From the NCBI GenBank assembly GCA_003290165.1, contig QNQO01000202.1:1-64000 (forward strand): DNA of 64,000 nucleotides, read 5' to 3'. The stretch is from Berberis thunbergii. Lineage: Eukaryota; Streptophyta; Magnoliopsida; Ranunculales; Berberidaceae. Of the stretch, positions 21,990 through 32,879 are shown in pieces (the first letter of the stretch is position 1; each line of letters begins with the position of its first letter). Made by a program: the position numbers and the translations under genes. The notes under the pieces were generated by a model. It was not told the DNA's origin and searched no databases. It worked only from the letters and a program-made list of their open reading frames with translations.

Positions 21990-22175
21990 AAAATTCTAAA
22001 TGTCGAGGAAGTGGGCAAGGAAAACAGCGAGGGAGAGAGGGGATCGTTCATCCCCTTTGAGATGCACGCATTGACTTTTCTTGTACACATCCCGAAAAAG
22101 ATGAACGATTTCCTTCCTCCCTCTCTCCCTCCCTCACTATTTTCCTCGCCCACTCCCTCAACAGCTAGAATAGCT
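21990..22175. mobile_element. Fold-back MITE in the psi-3 promoter
   Basis: The arms TTCTAAATGTCGAGGAAGTG and the inverse of CACTCCCTCAACAGCTAGAA enclose GAGGGAGAGAGGGGATCGTT and its complement. The flanking host sequence, TATATATAC and CATATATAT, could be a 9-bp duplication. It sits directly after the TATA box and separates it from the leader, unlike the compact promoters of the sister copies. Confidence 0.65.
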
Positions 22176-22245
22176 CACATATATATGCAATCTTCTCATC
22201 TTCTACTCACTTTATACTTAGAGCAACTCCTCTTGATACAACATA

Positions 22246-22605
22246 ATGGCTTCCTCATTTTCATCGTCCCCTGTATCCCACATTATTCATTATGTGTGCA
22301 TCTCAAGTTATGTCCCTTTGTACACTATATGATGGTCCTGAGTTATCCATGGTTGAGAGGCATGAGTTGTGGATGATCCATTATGGGAGAGGGTACAAGG
22401 ATGCTGCTGAGAAACAAAATGTCAACATATTCAGTGCCTATATGGACTGTATAGACTCTCACAAAAATGCTAGAAACCAACCATACAAAGTAAGTGTTAA
22501 TGGCTTTGCGATCTAACTAAAAAAGAGTTTGTAGCATCTCACAATGGGTATAAAAGAAGATCGAGTTCCTACAAGTCCAACTCCAGCTCCTACAATTATG
22601 AAAAT
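22246..22605 (+). pseudogene. Cysteine protease psi-3, exon 1
   Basis: From the ATG, signal peptide, MSL and HDGPELSMVERHELW-like prodomain codons follow. A one-base loss gives TTTGCGATCTAAC where the intact gene has TTTGCAGATCTAAC, so the frame breaks after VNGF. A frameshift also lies in the signal peptide (SSPVSHIIHYVCI). The exon is cut at 22605 by an LTR-like insertion. The rest of the gene is at 32484-33062 and 42011-42366. Confidence 0.88.
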
Positions 22606-22816
22606 TGTGATACCCTTGTGTGGACGGACCTGAGCGGGAGGGTGCAGGAGAAGCTCAAGAGCTCATGGATCCCAAGAAGATTGGCAAACTACAAAGGGAT
22701 GATCATAATCTCACATCGTCTGGGTGCGGGAGAGTGATGTGCTATATATGTACAAGTTTTAATCTACAAAGTATTAAGCGTTTTAAAGCCTTAAGAGCCT
22801 TGGGCCCAAAGCGGAT
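22606..22816 (+). repeat. LTR-like fragment inserted in psi-3 exon 1, copy 1
   Basis: Starts TGTGATACCCTTGTGTGG immediately after protease codons, contains TGATGTGCTATATATGTA and reaches GGGCCCAAAGCGGATA, a string common near the ends of plant LTRs. A second copy at 32261-32422 sits at the same place in a second exon-1 piece. It may be a solo LTR or TRIM remnant; the right end is lost to the Gypsy insertion. Confidence 0.6.
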
Positions 22817-23267
22817 AAATGTAGTTGTTTTCCACTCTCTGCTTTGACCTTGACTTACTGACCTACATAAGGAACACACGTGAGCCACGAACCACAGTTG
22901 TGGTGATTGATGACACTCAAATGCTAAAGTCAGACAGAGTTATGAGAGAAACGTAAAAAGTCTCCATATGTGACATATACTCTGGAATCCGCTTCCTAGT
23001 TGGAAGCAAATAGCTGTTGTAATTGTCCGTCCAAAGCTGATCCTCGAGATACTTGCCTTTAGCAGGGCTTACGGGTATTGAGGATGGCTATGAGACACGT
23101 GGGCTTAGCAGGCTGTAAGAATTCGAGTCCGTCTGGCTGACTGCATTGGGCGGGCTTAGAGTCGCTTGTGCCAGATAAGTGTTGGGCTGACGCTAGGGCC
23201 TATCCTTCCTCGAGATTATCATGACACGTGTACGACACATAATTGAGGCTATTTTGGTGTATCATCA
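22817..23267 (-). repeat. Left LTR of the minus-strand Gypsy region
   Basis: Matches 31401-32087 through CTTTGACCTTGAC, GCTAAAGTCAGACAGAG, CTTCCTAGTTGGAAGCAAA and GATCCTCGAGATACTTGCC, but lacks about 220 bp in the middle. It ends ATCATCA. The following GCTACTCCCCCGAG is the complement of a polypurine tract, as expected before a 3' LTR on the minus strand. Confidence 0.85.
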
Positions 23268-23504
23268 GCTACTCCCCCGAGTTAGTGGGCCATCATATCG
23301 ATTTGCTAAGTCACATTTTGAAAAGATACGCCGCTCATGATAATTAAGTCTGAATTGTTGTTTGATCCACGCGCTTCATTAATTGAATGTTCGTCGGTTC
23401 GGTGGAAAAGAAACGAGAATCCCATCCCTATTTAGGTCATCCTTTGTGCGGAGACTAACTCTTCTATTTTCTTGCTTTGTTTATCTTCTGATTGAAAAGA
23501 TTGT

Positions 23505-26018
23505 TCATCTTTTTTATGGCTCTTCAAAACCATCTTGATGACACAACTTTGGCCAGAGGCCTTGAGTTTTTTGAAGATAGGTTGTTTTCTAAATTGGGTC
23601 TTGAGGTTGGGGTCCATCCCAACCTTGAGTTTTTTATGGAAATCCAAATGAAGTTTGGGGTCCCTGAGGACCTGCCCCTATACGCTCTAAAGGATGATCA
23701 GACGCCAATGTTACCATCGGCGGGGTTCATCTGCTTGCATCACGGGATGCTTCAAATTGGAGTATGTTTTCTTGTTTTGGATGTGATTTGGGACTTCTTG
23801 GACTTCCTTGGAATTCCTCCGGCCCAGTTGGTGTCTAATGGGTACAAGATCGTTCTTCTCATTTTGATTAGGGCGAAGGAAGTTGGCGTCCGCTTGACTC
23901 CGCAGGTGATCCAGCTGCTGACTTCTCCTCAGTTGAACAATTGCGCTGTCTGTAAAATGACATCACTTGATTTGACAATTTGCCTGATGACTTCAAGTCC
24001 TGGTGGAAGTTTTGTTTCTTGACTCCTGCAGATTCAAAGTACTTCCAGTTCAAGGGTCATCCACTTGAACGAGAGTTCAAGCCACTTCGTAAGTAGCTTT
24101 TTCTTTCGATTCTGTTGCGTTTGGTTGTATGCTAATCGTTGCTTGTGTTTCCTCGTAGGACAGTTTTCAACTACTCCTTTTACCCAGAGGAACAAAACAC
24201 TATGGAGACATTTCGCGAGTTGCCAACGAAGAATGTGGTGGACATCATATGTGTTACCAACTTTATTAGTAATAAGCTGTGGGACAACTGGCATAAGGCC
24301 TCCACTCTTTACTGATCATCGCGAGTTAAGTCTGAAGGTGGGGTCCCTTCTAGGAAGAGGAAAGTCGTTGAAGCTAAGGCTCCTAATTGACACGGAAGGG
24401 CCGCTTGAGACTCTCGCCTCCTTTGTGAGTTTGAATAAGTCCCGCGTTAGAATTGGGTCGTCTTCAAAACAATCTGCTCTAGTAAGTGAAGAGTGTGAGT
24501 CTGATCGACCCGTCAGGGTGGAGGCCGATTTATCTGGCTGGGAGAAGGACCATCTGCGATTAGCAGGGGTTGAAGATATATCGAATCTTATTGCCACGCA
24601 GGCGAAAGCTCTGAGCGAGCAGTTGATGCTAGCTGCAATGGCGGCTTCTGCTGGTGTCGATCCACACAGGACCGTTTTGATAGAATGTTCATGTGAGGAT
24701 CCACCTGAGGTTCCGGAATTTAATTGCCTCATTGGTAGGCTGTCCAATAGTGGTCCAACTCTCTCATAGTCTGCATTGTTCTCCGTCCCGCTCCAGCCCG
24801 TATCTCAAGGTGTTGGAGGGTCCATTGGACAACTAGCTTCCTTTTCTTTCTCCGTATCCTACTAAGGCATCTTGCACTAAGGGGTCGGTTGCTGGTGACA
24901 AAGGAAAGGTTGCGGAGGAAGGCCTGGGAGCAATGGTGACTACAAAGGGCAGTGCTGGCATAATCCCTCATCCGAGAGAGCTTCATCCGAATGTGCGGAT
25001 AAGTCTGTTCCGGACTTAGTAAAGATGAGCACTCAAGTTTGGCACCAGGAGGTTGATGTGGACTATGCTTTGAAGAAGCACATAAGCAGGCATCATAGCT
25101 GGTTGATGGATCACGCTCCAAAACCTGAGGAGGATATGTTGGAAGGGCGTATGGATAAGGGTTTAAAGTACCTTATGTTGGGGTTGTCTCACTTGAGCCA
25201 GGTGGCCGTTGATGGGACAGAAGTCGAGGCAACTCATGAGAGGGTGTACACCATAGAGCGTGTCTTCTAGCACATGCAAATGTTATATTTTGATGTGTTT
25301 TATGAAATTGAGCTGCTGAGGAGAGGAGGCTGGAACGGTTGGCCGTTGCTGCTAAGGCTCACAGAGTTTGTCTAGATGCCCTTGAGTCTGATTTAACATA
25401 GGCGATGTTCGTGAAAGACATTACAGTAGGAGTTGGACCTGTCCTGCCGTGATCTGGAGGTTGCACAGGAAGGCACATTTTGAACTGCGGTCCCTTGCTG
25501 AGGAAAATGCCTTGAAGGAGGCTGATTGGGCTGTTCAGAAACAACAATTGGAGTCCGATGTGAAGTTCAATGCTTGGGTGGCGAGGATGGCTGAGGATCA
25601 ACTTGAATTGGAGAAACACAAGCTCAGTGTTATAAAGAGCAGTTTGACCACAGAGCAATCTCAGGTTGATGCATTGACAGGCAAGTTCGAGCTGTTGAAG
25701 CTGTTGGAGCATGAACTTGCTGACAGTAAGGCGCACGAGGAAGAGCATCTCCAGGAGCAAGGCAAGTGTGAATTCCGCTGGGTCGTTCATGGTAGGTTGA
25801 AGCTGCTGGTTCTGGTGAAGGAGGAACATTCGGAGTGGGACCTCGATCGTTATATGAAGATGTCATATGTAGACTTGTTTGTGGCTTTTGCATCATCAGA
25901 CGAAGAGGGCGGTTCCAATTCTGATGCTCAGGCTACGGCGCGTACAGACACAACTCTTGCTCCCTCATCCGTTAATTTTAGCTCTTCTATTTCTGTACCT
26001 TCTCCTAATAAGGAGTGA
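23505..26018 (+). pseudogene. Antisense extra ORF (aORF) of the minus-strand Gypsy region
   Basis: This coding stretch runs opposite to gag. Open segments 23492-24022, then pieces in other frames (24065-24769, 25025-25270, 25449-26018), give LGIPPAQLVSNGYKIV, a DDFKSWWKFCFLTPADS-like motif, and a Glu/Leu/Gln-rich coiled-coil-like region near 25500-25790, ending SPNKE. The N-terminal part is related to the minus-strand ORF at 62681-62100 (FLSIPFDQMGPNGWKM; DDIRDWPRWLFYASVNS). Extra ORFs, often antisense and between pol and the 3' LTR, are known in Tat-type Gypsy elements such as Grande. Their function is unknown. At least one frameshift and stops make this copy defective. Confidence 0.65.
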
Positions 26019-26429
26019 ACTTTGTACACTTGTACGTTGTTGTTTCAATTGTTTAATGAAAACAAGTTTATATTGAGTACATTCTGTATCCATTTTGTGC
26101 TCGTTATCCCTATTGTGTGTTTTTCGTTTCGCCTTGTCATTTTACTTTAGCATAGGCTGATTGGATCAATAGGAAGTCAAGTGATCTGTCTGCTGTTGAG
26201 AGTTTGACCGTTTGCTTTGAGAGTGACTTAAAGTCACTGTTGCATAGTCACATCCAATAGTGCGTGTTTCCGTGAATGGTTCATAAGTGGGCTATGCTGC
26301 CTAGCTTTGGGCCATTCTTAAGATAAGTCGTTGGGGGCTCGTTTTGTCAATCTGATGTCAGTTGCAGTTGCTGGCATGAGTGAACTGTAATAGTCGAGCA
26401 CATGCGTTGTATTTGACCTATAACACTTA

Positions 26430-27440
26430 TCCTAAGTCAGGTTTCATAAGCTTGGGCTGGCATTCCATGTAGCACTCGTTCGCGTGTTGGGAGGACAATT
26501 TATGGGTCGGCATGACCGACCTTTTTCGTAATGGAATATCAGCTTGTGTGAGCATGGAGATGTTGCTTAAGCTATGATTTATCTTTGCGGTCATGTGGCA
26601 AGCCGTAGGGCCCCCACCTTCCGAACCATCTATGTCCAAGCAAAGTGGACTACAAATTTGGGATACAAGGATTTGGTGATCATGGTCTGTTGAATAGCGA
26701 TGATCATGTGGCAAAACGTCAACATCAGTTCGAGACTGACTAGTCTCCCACCTTTCAAACCATCTACACTCGCATGTTGCGAGCTACAAGTTTGAGACGA
26801 GGAGGTTCAATGACTATGGCGAGGCGTTGACATAAGTTTGAGACTGACTAGTATCTCACCTTTCAAACCATCTACACCCGCACGTGACGGGCTACAAGTT
26901 TGAGACAAGAGGGTTCGACAACCATGCTAAAGAGCAGTAGTCCCGTGGAAAGTCGTCGAAATCAGTTTGGGACCGACTATGCTCCCACCTTCCAAATCAT
27001 TTACACCCGTGCGCATCGAGCTACAAATTTGAGAGTTTTCGGCTACCATGGTCTGTAGAAAAGCAGTGGTCCTATGGCAAGCTGTCAGAATCAATTCGAG
27101 ACTGACTAAACTCCTATTTTGTAAACCATTTATGCCCGTGCAATGAGGACTACAAGTTCAGAGTTGGTAATTTGGCAACCATGGTCTGTAGAAGAGCAGT
27201 GGCCCTGTAGTGAGCCGTTGAAATCAGTTTGGGATTGACTATGCTCCCACCTTCCAGACCATCTACACCCACGCAGTGGGGGCTACAAGACTGAGCTTTG
27301 ATCAGAAGTTGTCGTTGCCAGTCAACACCAGCTAGGCTTACCTGATCGGATTTAGCAACAGTCCTTGGCAATTCATTGTCATCATGCATGGTAGCGCTGA
27401 TTGGACTCCCACTTCCTAAATCTTCGACATCCGCACTGGG
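26430..27440 (+). repeat. Array of about six 125-135 bp repeats in the Gypsy tail
   Basis: Units start around 26626, 26760, 26869, 26997, 27125 and 27259. Each contains CCACCTTCCAAACCATCTAC, a CCCGCACG/TGGGCTACAAG stretch and GACTGACTAGTCTCCCACC-like sequence. Non-coding tandem arrays between pol and the 3' LTR are typical of Tat elements. A similar but unrelated array is at 59150-59950. Confidence 0.8.
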
Positions 27441-27699
27441 CGGACTAGGTGTCAGATGAACAAAAAGTCTTCGTTAGCCAAAATTGACTAAGCTTGCCTG
27501 GATAGGTAGGGGCTCTGCCAATTGCTGGCGTGCGAGCCTATATTCGCGAGTGGAGTGCGATGTGTGAATAACTGACGAAGAGACAGAAGTACCTTGAATC
27601 AACTAGCGATATGTAGGTGTGGTCCGTGTGTAAGGAGTAACTGAGGTTTCTAATGCACGTGGCAGTCACGTGGTAGAATATTGTTTGATTAGTGGGGCC

Positions 27700-28815
27700 G
27701 AGCCCATGGGCCCGTAGAGTGAGAACTAGGGTTCTTTGTATGTAATAAACTACGTGTACGACATAGATCACATGGTAACATGTGTACGGCGTGAATTGCG
27801 AGACGATTGAGTATCAGTTACTCCCATTCAATTAATGCGATTGGATGCAGCCCCGTGGATTGGACAAACGTGGACCTACGCAGTAACCTTGGGAATCATC
27901 GTATCCTCATTTCCCATACGGTATTCAATGCTGACAATTAATGATGGAATGCCCGTTGGTGAACCATTATGTCTTTATAATGGTGTTTCTCCATCGTTGT
28001 AGGCACTATCTTCTGTAATGTTCTTACTTGAAGAAAATGCTTTGGATTTTCCAAAGGTCGAAGGGAGATCTCTATTGTTGGAGTCTTCGAATGTTCTAAC
28101 ATTTGCACCGATCAAGCCCGACGAGAATTGTTGTTATGCGTGGTCGCCTGTTCTGGGTGAGCACCTAATTGTTTCATTGAGATCTTGTAATTTCTTTTCA
28201 TGTAGCGGAGAAGAAGTACGAACTCCCTCCCAAGGGAAGAGTCTGTCGTTTATGCGTGCGTTTCGGTGTTACCTTGTGTCATTTTGCCAGGAGGTATGCG
28301 GTTCCTGCTACTAGCTTATGGTTGATCAAAGTGTTGGCAGATACGTCGATGCTTTCGGGATGGTATCTCTCAGTCACCCTGAGTATTGCATATGGGAAAA
28401 ATGTCCTCGCTTGACAACACTGTGAAACCTTGACAAATACGTTGCTTGCGGCCATCTTCATCTGCCCTCTTCTACCTCCTTCGCGGGATCGAAAGCCGTT
28501 TGAAGAAGTTTGCAACTCGTTGCAAGGTTTGTGTTGTCGTTGTCGAGTCACTTTCTGGGAGCGATTTGGCGGAGCAACCGGTTATTCTGCATCTCAACCC
28601 TTTTCGCACTTTTGTCCTTAATCTTTCGACATGTTTATCGGAGGAGTCATTTAGCAAAGTTTATTTGGGGTACCTTTGCTCTCTTCTGGTATCAGACTGT
28701 TTAAGCAAGTCTTTACTTTATGTCACATCAGGTTCAGATGCTCGTAGTATGCAGTCTTTTGTATCCGCCTCAGGGTGTCTGTTGTTACATCTTTCCAGTA
28801 ATCAATAGAGTGTGT
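27700..28815 (+). other. Probable second Gypsy 3' part: LTR remnant and extra-ORF remnant
   Basis: At 27745-27830 ACGTGTACGACATA and GTATCAGTTACTCCC resemble the end of the left LTR and the sequence just beyond it (23227-23275). The next 800 bp are protein-like on the plus strand in several frames (28018-28314 and 28446-28808), where the antisense ORF would lie in a complete element. I cannot show clear similarity to the first aORF. It suggests that two elements are fused here; moderately speculative. Confidence 0.4.
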
Positions 28816-29285
28816 TTGCATAATTCTTTCTTTATTTCTTAAATGATTGCAAATCACATAAGTTTCTAAGAACTAAAAATTTACATTGAGTATGAAGAGG
28901 AAAATGAACAACTGAAATAGATGAACTGTTGGCGGGGAAAAGCTGAGCCGACCTTGAAGTGAATTTGAATGGCCCTTGTTGGATCGTTGATACTTTCAGT
29001 GAACTGCCTGGCTTCGCTGATGTCACTAAGGCTACTGAAGAGTAAACCTTGCGTGGGAGCTAATCTCCGTGCCGACGGAATGTTGGAGGTTGTAATCCCA
29101 TCTGCATTGACTTCTCCGTTATGCTAGGTTGAAGAGCAGATTGCTCCTGTACCATCTGATTGTCCTCTTTCTCCAAAACGAGTCGCCGCTATTGGGTTCT
29201 CGTGCAAGTGGAGTTATGTGTTTGCAATCACAAGGTTTGATTCTAGTACAGATTGCACCATGGGATCTTGTTGGATTTGGGAACA
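28816..29285 (-). other. Gypsy pol remnant after the protease, no RT
   Basis: On the minus strand a stretch near 28990-28920 reads INDPTRAIQIHFKVGSA, like the segment that precedes reverse transcriptase in Tat elements. Sequence similarity then stops before any RT motif, so a deletion has removed RT to integrase. Confidence 0.45.
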
Positions 29286-29624
29286 TTATATTTGCTTCCG
29301 TGAAGCATAATGGCAGCCTCGTGCCATAGGTTGGTCCCCAGGTATCGTTCCTTCAAAGCGGTTAGCAGTATAATTAATGCACCGGTGAAGGGTTGAGACA
29401 ATTGTTTCCATCGGGTGAAGCCACGGTCTTCCCAAGATAAGGTTTAGATAGACGACGCATTTTCTACCATGAAGTCCAGAAACAAGACCTTTTTGAGTTG
29501 TGGCTCTCCTGCCACTATTGCTAACCTTATCTTCCGATCGGGAAGCATTTTCTCCGATGAATTCAATCAGCAGATAGTCTAAGGATGTCAAGTTTTCCTC
29601 ATTGAGGTCCATACTGCAAAACAC
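29286..29624 (-). pseudogene. Gypsy aspartic protease domain, partial
   Basis: The minus strand shows GLHGRKCVVYLNLILGRPWL, with the LILGRPWLH motif that closes retroviral-type aspartic proteases of Gypsy elements and an STLHRCI-like end. The DTG active site should lie upstream (29640-29660), where a GISFNVL-like segment remains (DTGISFN). The enzyme would cut the gag-pol polyprotein in the cytoplasmic particle. Frame breaks and loss of RT make it inactive in its own element. Confidence 0.7.
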
Positions 29625-30190
29625 ATTGTAGAATAGGACGTTGAACGATATCCCCGTATCTACCAGAGCTTTCTTTACCTCCTACCTTGCAATGGAGACC
29701 AAGATGACTAGAGCGTCATTGTGCGGCACTCGGACTCCTTCAAGGTCCTTGTCTGTAAAGGTTAAGGCGAGAATGGAGTTTTTCACCCTCGAGTTGCAAA
29801 TGTGCCCGTCCTCATCCGCATGCATGTCCGCATCTCCAATAGAGTCCGCTTGTGGGACCTGTTTGACTAGTCTTCATCCGGTCCGACCCCATGAAGGACA
29901 TAAATTATGCTCGGAGTCTCTTTCTCCATTTCCTTGACTAACTCCCCCTGGATCGCTCTGGTCGCTTCTCAAAGCTCAGAAATTCCTTTAGTTTTCCCCT
30001 GCGGTCCAGTACTCAATCTCATACCTTAGACTCTTGCAGTCGTTGGTATCATGGCCACCTTCCTTGTGGTACGAGCATTACTTGCTGTAGTTACGCTTGG
30101 AGGGGTCTCTGTGCTGCTTTGGGGGCCACTTCAGATCTTCCAAGTTTTTCATGGAATTTAGGACGTCCGACAGACTAGAATTGAGGGGGG

Positions 30191-31180
30191 TCACAGCTCT
30201 AGATCCAACGTAGTTGGATGCTTTCTCTGGCTTAGCCCAGCCAGGGTCTGATCTATTGTCATTGCGCTTTCACTTGTTCCTTTCTTAATCCTCACGCTTT
30301 TTCCCCTCATTCCAGTCTTTAGGAGCGGAGGGCTTCTCTCACCTTCTATTTCCTTCTTTATAGTTCTAAACTCTTCTAAGGTGATGTACCTCTGGGCGCT
30401 TTTGAGGAGTTCTGTCATATCCAAAAGGGGTTCCAAAGTGAGACATTCATAAAGCTTTCTCTCCTTCAGGCCTCCGGAAAAAGTCGTCATGGTTGTGTCG
30501 TTCCTACAGCCATCGATGAGTGCCAACTCATTGTTGAAGCGTGTGACATATTCTCTGAGTGTCTCATTGGATCTTTTCTTGAGAGAGAATATGTAGTGTG
30601 GGCCTTTCCGGAGGCGTTGACTTCCTACAAAATGTGTCAGGAACTCCTTCACCGGTGTTTTGAATAAGTCGATGGACTTTGGCGGGAGGTTGTGGAACCA
30701 TGTAAGTACTGACTTCTTTGGGCTGGTAGGAAAAGTTATACACATCATTGACTCAGATCCTTCCTTGAGTGCCATCATATGTTGGTAATGGCATAGATGG
30801 TCGAACGGGTCGGTGGTCCCATCGTAGAAGTCAAGCTTTTGGAGGCATAAACTTCTTTGGTAGAGCCTCATTCATGATGTGGTCCACAAACGGTGGAACA
30901 CATAGACGGTACAACACGTTTGGGTCGTGCGCTCCTCTGCGGAGGGGTTCTAAGAGCCAAGCCTCTGTGCCCTGAGAGTCGATTCCGCGTTAGCTGCGCC
31001 GCTTTCTCTAGTCCAATGGGAACTAGCAAGGGATTGACTCTCCTGTGCTTGCTCTCTGACGCCTTCCAGAGATGGAGGCATGTGTTGCTCCTGATATATG
31101 TTAGCGGGTAGAAGGTTTTGTTGTAAAGCCTCCACCGCTTTGGCGATTTGTTGTATCTGAGACGACAACAAATCTATCAC
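30191..31180 (-). pseudogene. Gypsy gag (Retrotrans_gag domain)
   Basis: The minus-strand frame has KLDFYDGTTDPFDHL, CITFPTSPKKSVLTWFHNLP, FVGSQRLRKGPHYIF and ETLREYVTRFNNE, all hallmarks of the Retrotrans_gag domain of Tat-type Gypsy elements. It is the capsid protein that packs element RNA. The upstream segment 31180-30950 has QIAKAVEALQQNL. A frame break near 30880-30960 separates the two parts. The second Gypsy region carries a homologue at 57518-57826. Confidence 0.85.
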
Positions 31181-31382
31181 GGGGTCTGTCGTTGCTCTAA
31201 CTGGAGCGGGGTGTGAGTTTGCTACTCGTGCATCACCGGCACCACCAAGAGCGGCGGCATGGCGCCAGTCTGAGCACTTGACACGTCCCCTTGTTCAGCA
31301 TTGTTGCGTGATCGGGTGGTCACCATCTCTTAGTGTTTTGAAGAGATATGATGCTAGTGAAAAGTTAGGAAATTTGTCGTCC

Positions 31383-31402
31383 CCACGAACGACGCCAAAT
31401 TG
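31383..31402 (-). other. Primer-binding site of the minus-strand Gypsy
   Basis: On the minus strand ATTTGGCGTCGTTCGTGGGG follows directly after the LTR end GCATCA. TTTGGCGCCGT...GGGG is the usual Tat-lineage PBS region. The plus-strand element at 47761 has the variant GTTTGGTGTCGTCCATGGGG. Confidence 0.8.
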
Positions 31403-32087
31403 ATGCAGTCATTTTTCGCTCGCTGCTTTGACCTTGACCTGCAAATCGGTTGACCCACACAAGGACGGCACGTGAGCCACATACCACCATTATGGTGGCT
31501 GATGACACTTCGATGCTAAAGTCAGACAGAGATCTGAGGAAGGTGTAATGTTGTAAACGAAGAATTTGTAGCGTAGCTTAGCTCACCAACCTCATGTCTT
31601 ATTTATAGTGCGGGAGTCCTAGTTCAACCAAGCCATCGATGGCGTAGTTTAGGGAAGAAGATCTTCGTGGATATCCTTTTCTAATTAGGAATCGTGATAT
31701 CAAGGGAAGTTTCCTTGTTAGCCTTGTGCTCCTAGTTACACGATAGATAGTTCCTGTTTCGAGAGTGGTCTATAGGTAGAAGTCTTTATGTGACATATAT
31801 TCTGGAATTTGCTTCCTAGTTGGAAGCAAAGAATTGTTGCAATTGCCCGTTCGAAGCTGATCCTCGAGATACTTGCCTTTAGTAGGGCTGACGAGTATTG
31901 AGGATGGTTGTGAGACACATGGGCTTAGCAAGCTGTAAGAATTTGAGTTCGTCTGGCGGACTACATTGGGCGAGCTTAGAACCGCTTGGGTCGGATCAGT
32001 GTTGGAGTGACCCTAGGGCCTATCATTTCTCGAGATCATCATGACACGTGTGCGACACAGAATTTGGGCTATTTTGGTATATCATCA
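31401..32087 (-). repeat. Right LTR (5' LTR in element orientation) of the minus-strand Gypsy
   Basis: Full-length form of 687 bp, starting TGATGCAGTC on the plus strand and ending ATCATCA. It carries about 220 bp that the left LTR lacks (around 31545-31770). Confidence 0.85.
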
Positions 32088-32260
32088 AGTGCCTATATGA
32101 ACTTTATAGACTCTCACAACAATGCTGGAAACCGACCATACAAAGTAAGTGTTAATGGCTTTGCAATCTAACTAAAAAAGAGTTTGCAGCTTCTCACAAT
32201 GGGTACAAAAGAATATTGAGTTCCGACAAGCCCAACTCCAACTCCTGCAATTATGAAAAT
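32088..32260 (+). pseudogene. Second copy of psi-3 exon 1 (3' part)
   Basis: AGTGCCTATATGAACTTTAT onward repeats 22433-22605, including the same inactivating one-base loss (TTTGCAATCTAACTAAAAAA). It begins exactly at the Gypsy LTR end and stops at the same LTR-like insertion point. The shared defect shows that the duplication came after inactivation. Confidence 0.85.
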
Positions 32261-32422
32261 TTTGATACCCTTGTGTGGGCGAACCTGAGGGGAGGGTGTG
32301 GGGGAAGCCCAAGAGCCCATGAATTCCAAGAGGGTTGGCAACCTACAAAGGGAAGATAATAGTCTCACATCGCTTGAGTGCGAAAGAGTGATGTGCTATA
32401 TATGTACGAGTTTGGATCTACA
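32261..32422 (+). repeat. LTR-like fragment, copy 2
   Basis: Repeats 22606-22771 (TTGATACCCTTGTGTGGGCG through TGTACGAGTTTGGATCTACA). After 32422 it meets a hairpin instead of the TATTAAGCG continuation of copy 1. Confidence 0.7.
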
Positions 32423-32483
32423 AAGCTAAGTTAAATTCTTTACCTATGGTTATTAGTTTTTTCTGAAAAATTTAACTTAGCTT
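32423..32483. repeat. Perfect 15-bp stem-loop
   Basis: AAGCTAAGTTAAATT (32423-32437) is the exact inverse complement of AATTTAACTTAGCTT (32469-32483), with a 31-base loop. It may be the tip of a small MITE or a rearrangement scar. Confidence 0.75.
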
Positions 32484-32879
32484 CACAAATACATGAATGC
32501 AGGAGATTTTTCCTATCTGTTATCCTTTTTCAATAATTTTCAACTCAAGATTGTTTCATTTAAACATCACTTAGTTAATGATGCTTTCTGAACTCACAAA
32601 TATACTCAAAGAATTTTAATTGTTCTGAACAATTAAATTCTCCCATATAGCAAAATCTATCACCCATGTGGGTCGCTGATGTTGACAAGACCAATAAGTT
32701 GTTTATTTTCTTTTGTTAGATATACACATATAATGTTATTGAACGCAGTTCAACTGGTTGCTACATCAGATATTATTTATTTGTAGTGTAAGGGAGAATA
32801 TGATCTTCGACAATGAACCTCTATTAAGTAGCAATTTGTATTGTTGGTTTATGGTCATAATCTCATTGTTGGGAGTTCA
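32484..32879 (+). other. psi-3 intron end and an unidentified insertion
   Basis: CACAAATACATGAATGCAGGAG (read as intron end plus acceptor) matches the protease intron-exon border, but the exon resumes only at 32880. The 370 bp between hold GAACGCAGTTCAACTGGTTG and GGAGAATATGATCTTCGA, which resemble SINE A- and B-box regions. Identity is uncertain. Confidence 0.45.

Larger units (their letters stand above)
22817..32087 (-). mobile_element. Composite Tat-type Gypsy region (minus strand)
   Basis: LTRs at about 22817-23267 and 31401-32087 share ends (minus strand TGATGATA...GCATCA) and long internal matches. Next to the right LTR the minus strand has ATTTGGCGTCGTTCGTGGGG, the PBS type of Tat-lineage Gypsy elements. 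In element order there follow gag (31180-30191), aspartic protease (29624-29286), an unclear part with a probable LTR remnant (27740-27830), a 130-bp repeat array, and an antisense ORF. Reverse transcriptase, RNase H and integrase are entirely missing. The flanks (GGATA or similar, and AGTGC) are not a target duplication, and a protease-plus-LTR block is repeated on both sides. I infer a fusion of at least two elements. Confidence 0.8.

Noticed and set aside
23492..24022. Host gene on the plus strand at 23.5 kb
   Set aside because: It lies inside a Gypsy LTR pair, antisense to gag, and is related to the ORF in the other Gypsy region, so it belongs to the element.
26430..27440. CRISPR-like array (also considered at 59150-59950)
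   Set aside because: Plant nuclear DNA; repeats are directly adjacent or degenerate over the full unit with no conserved repeat and unique spacer pattern.
22817..32087. Simple single Gypsy insertion
   Set aside because: Missing target duplication, repeated flanks and out-of-order parts do not fit one insertion.
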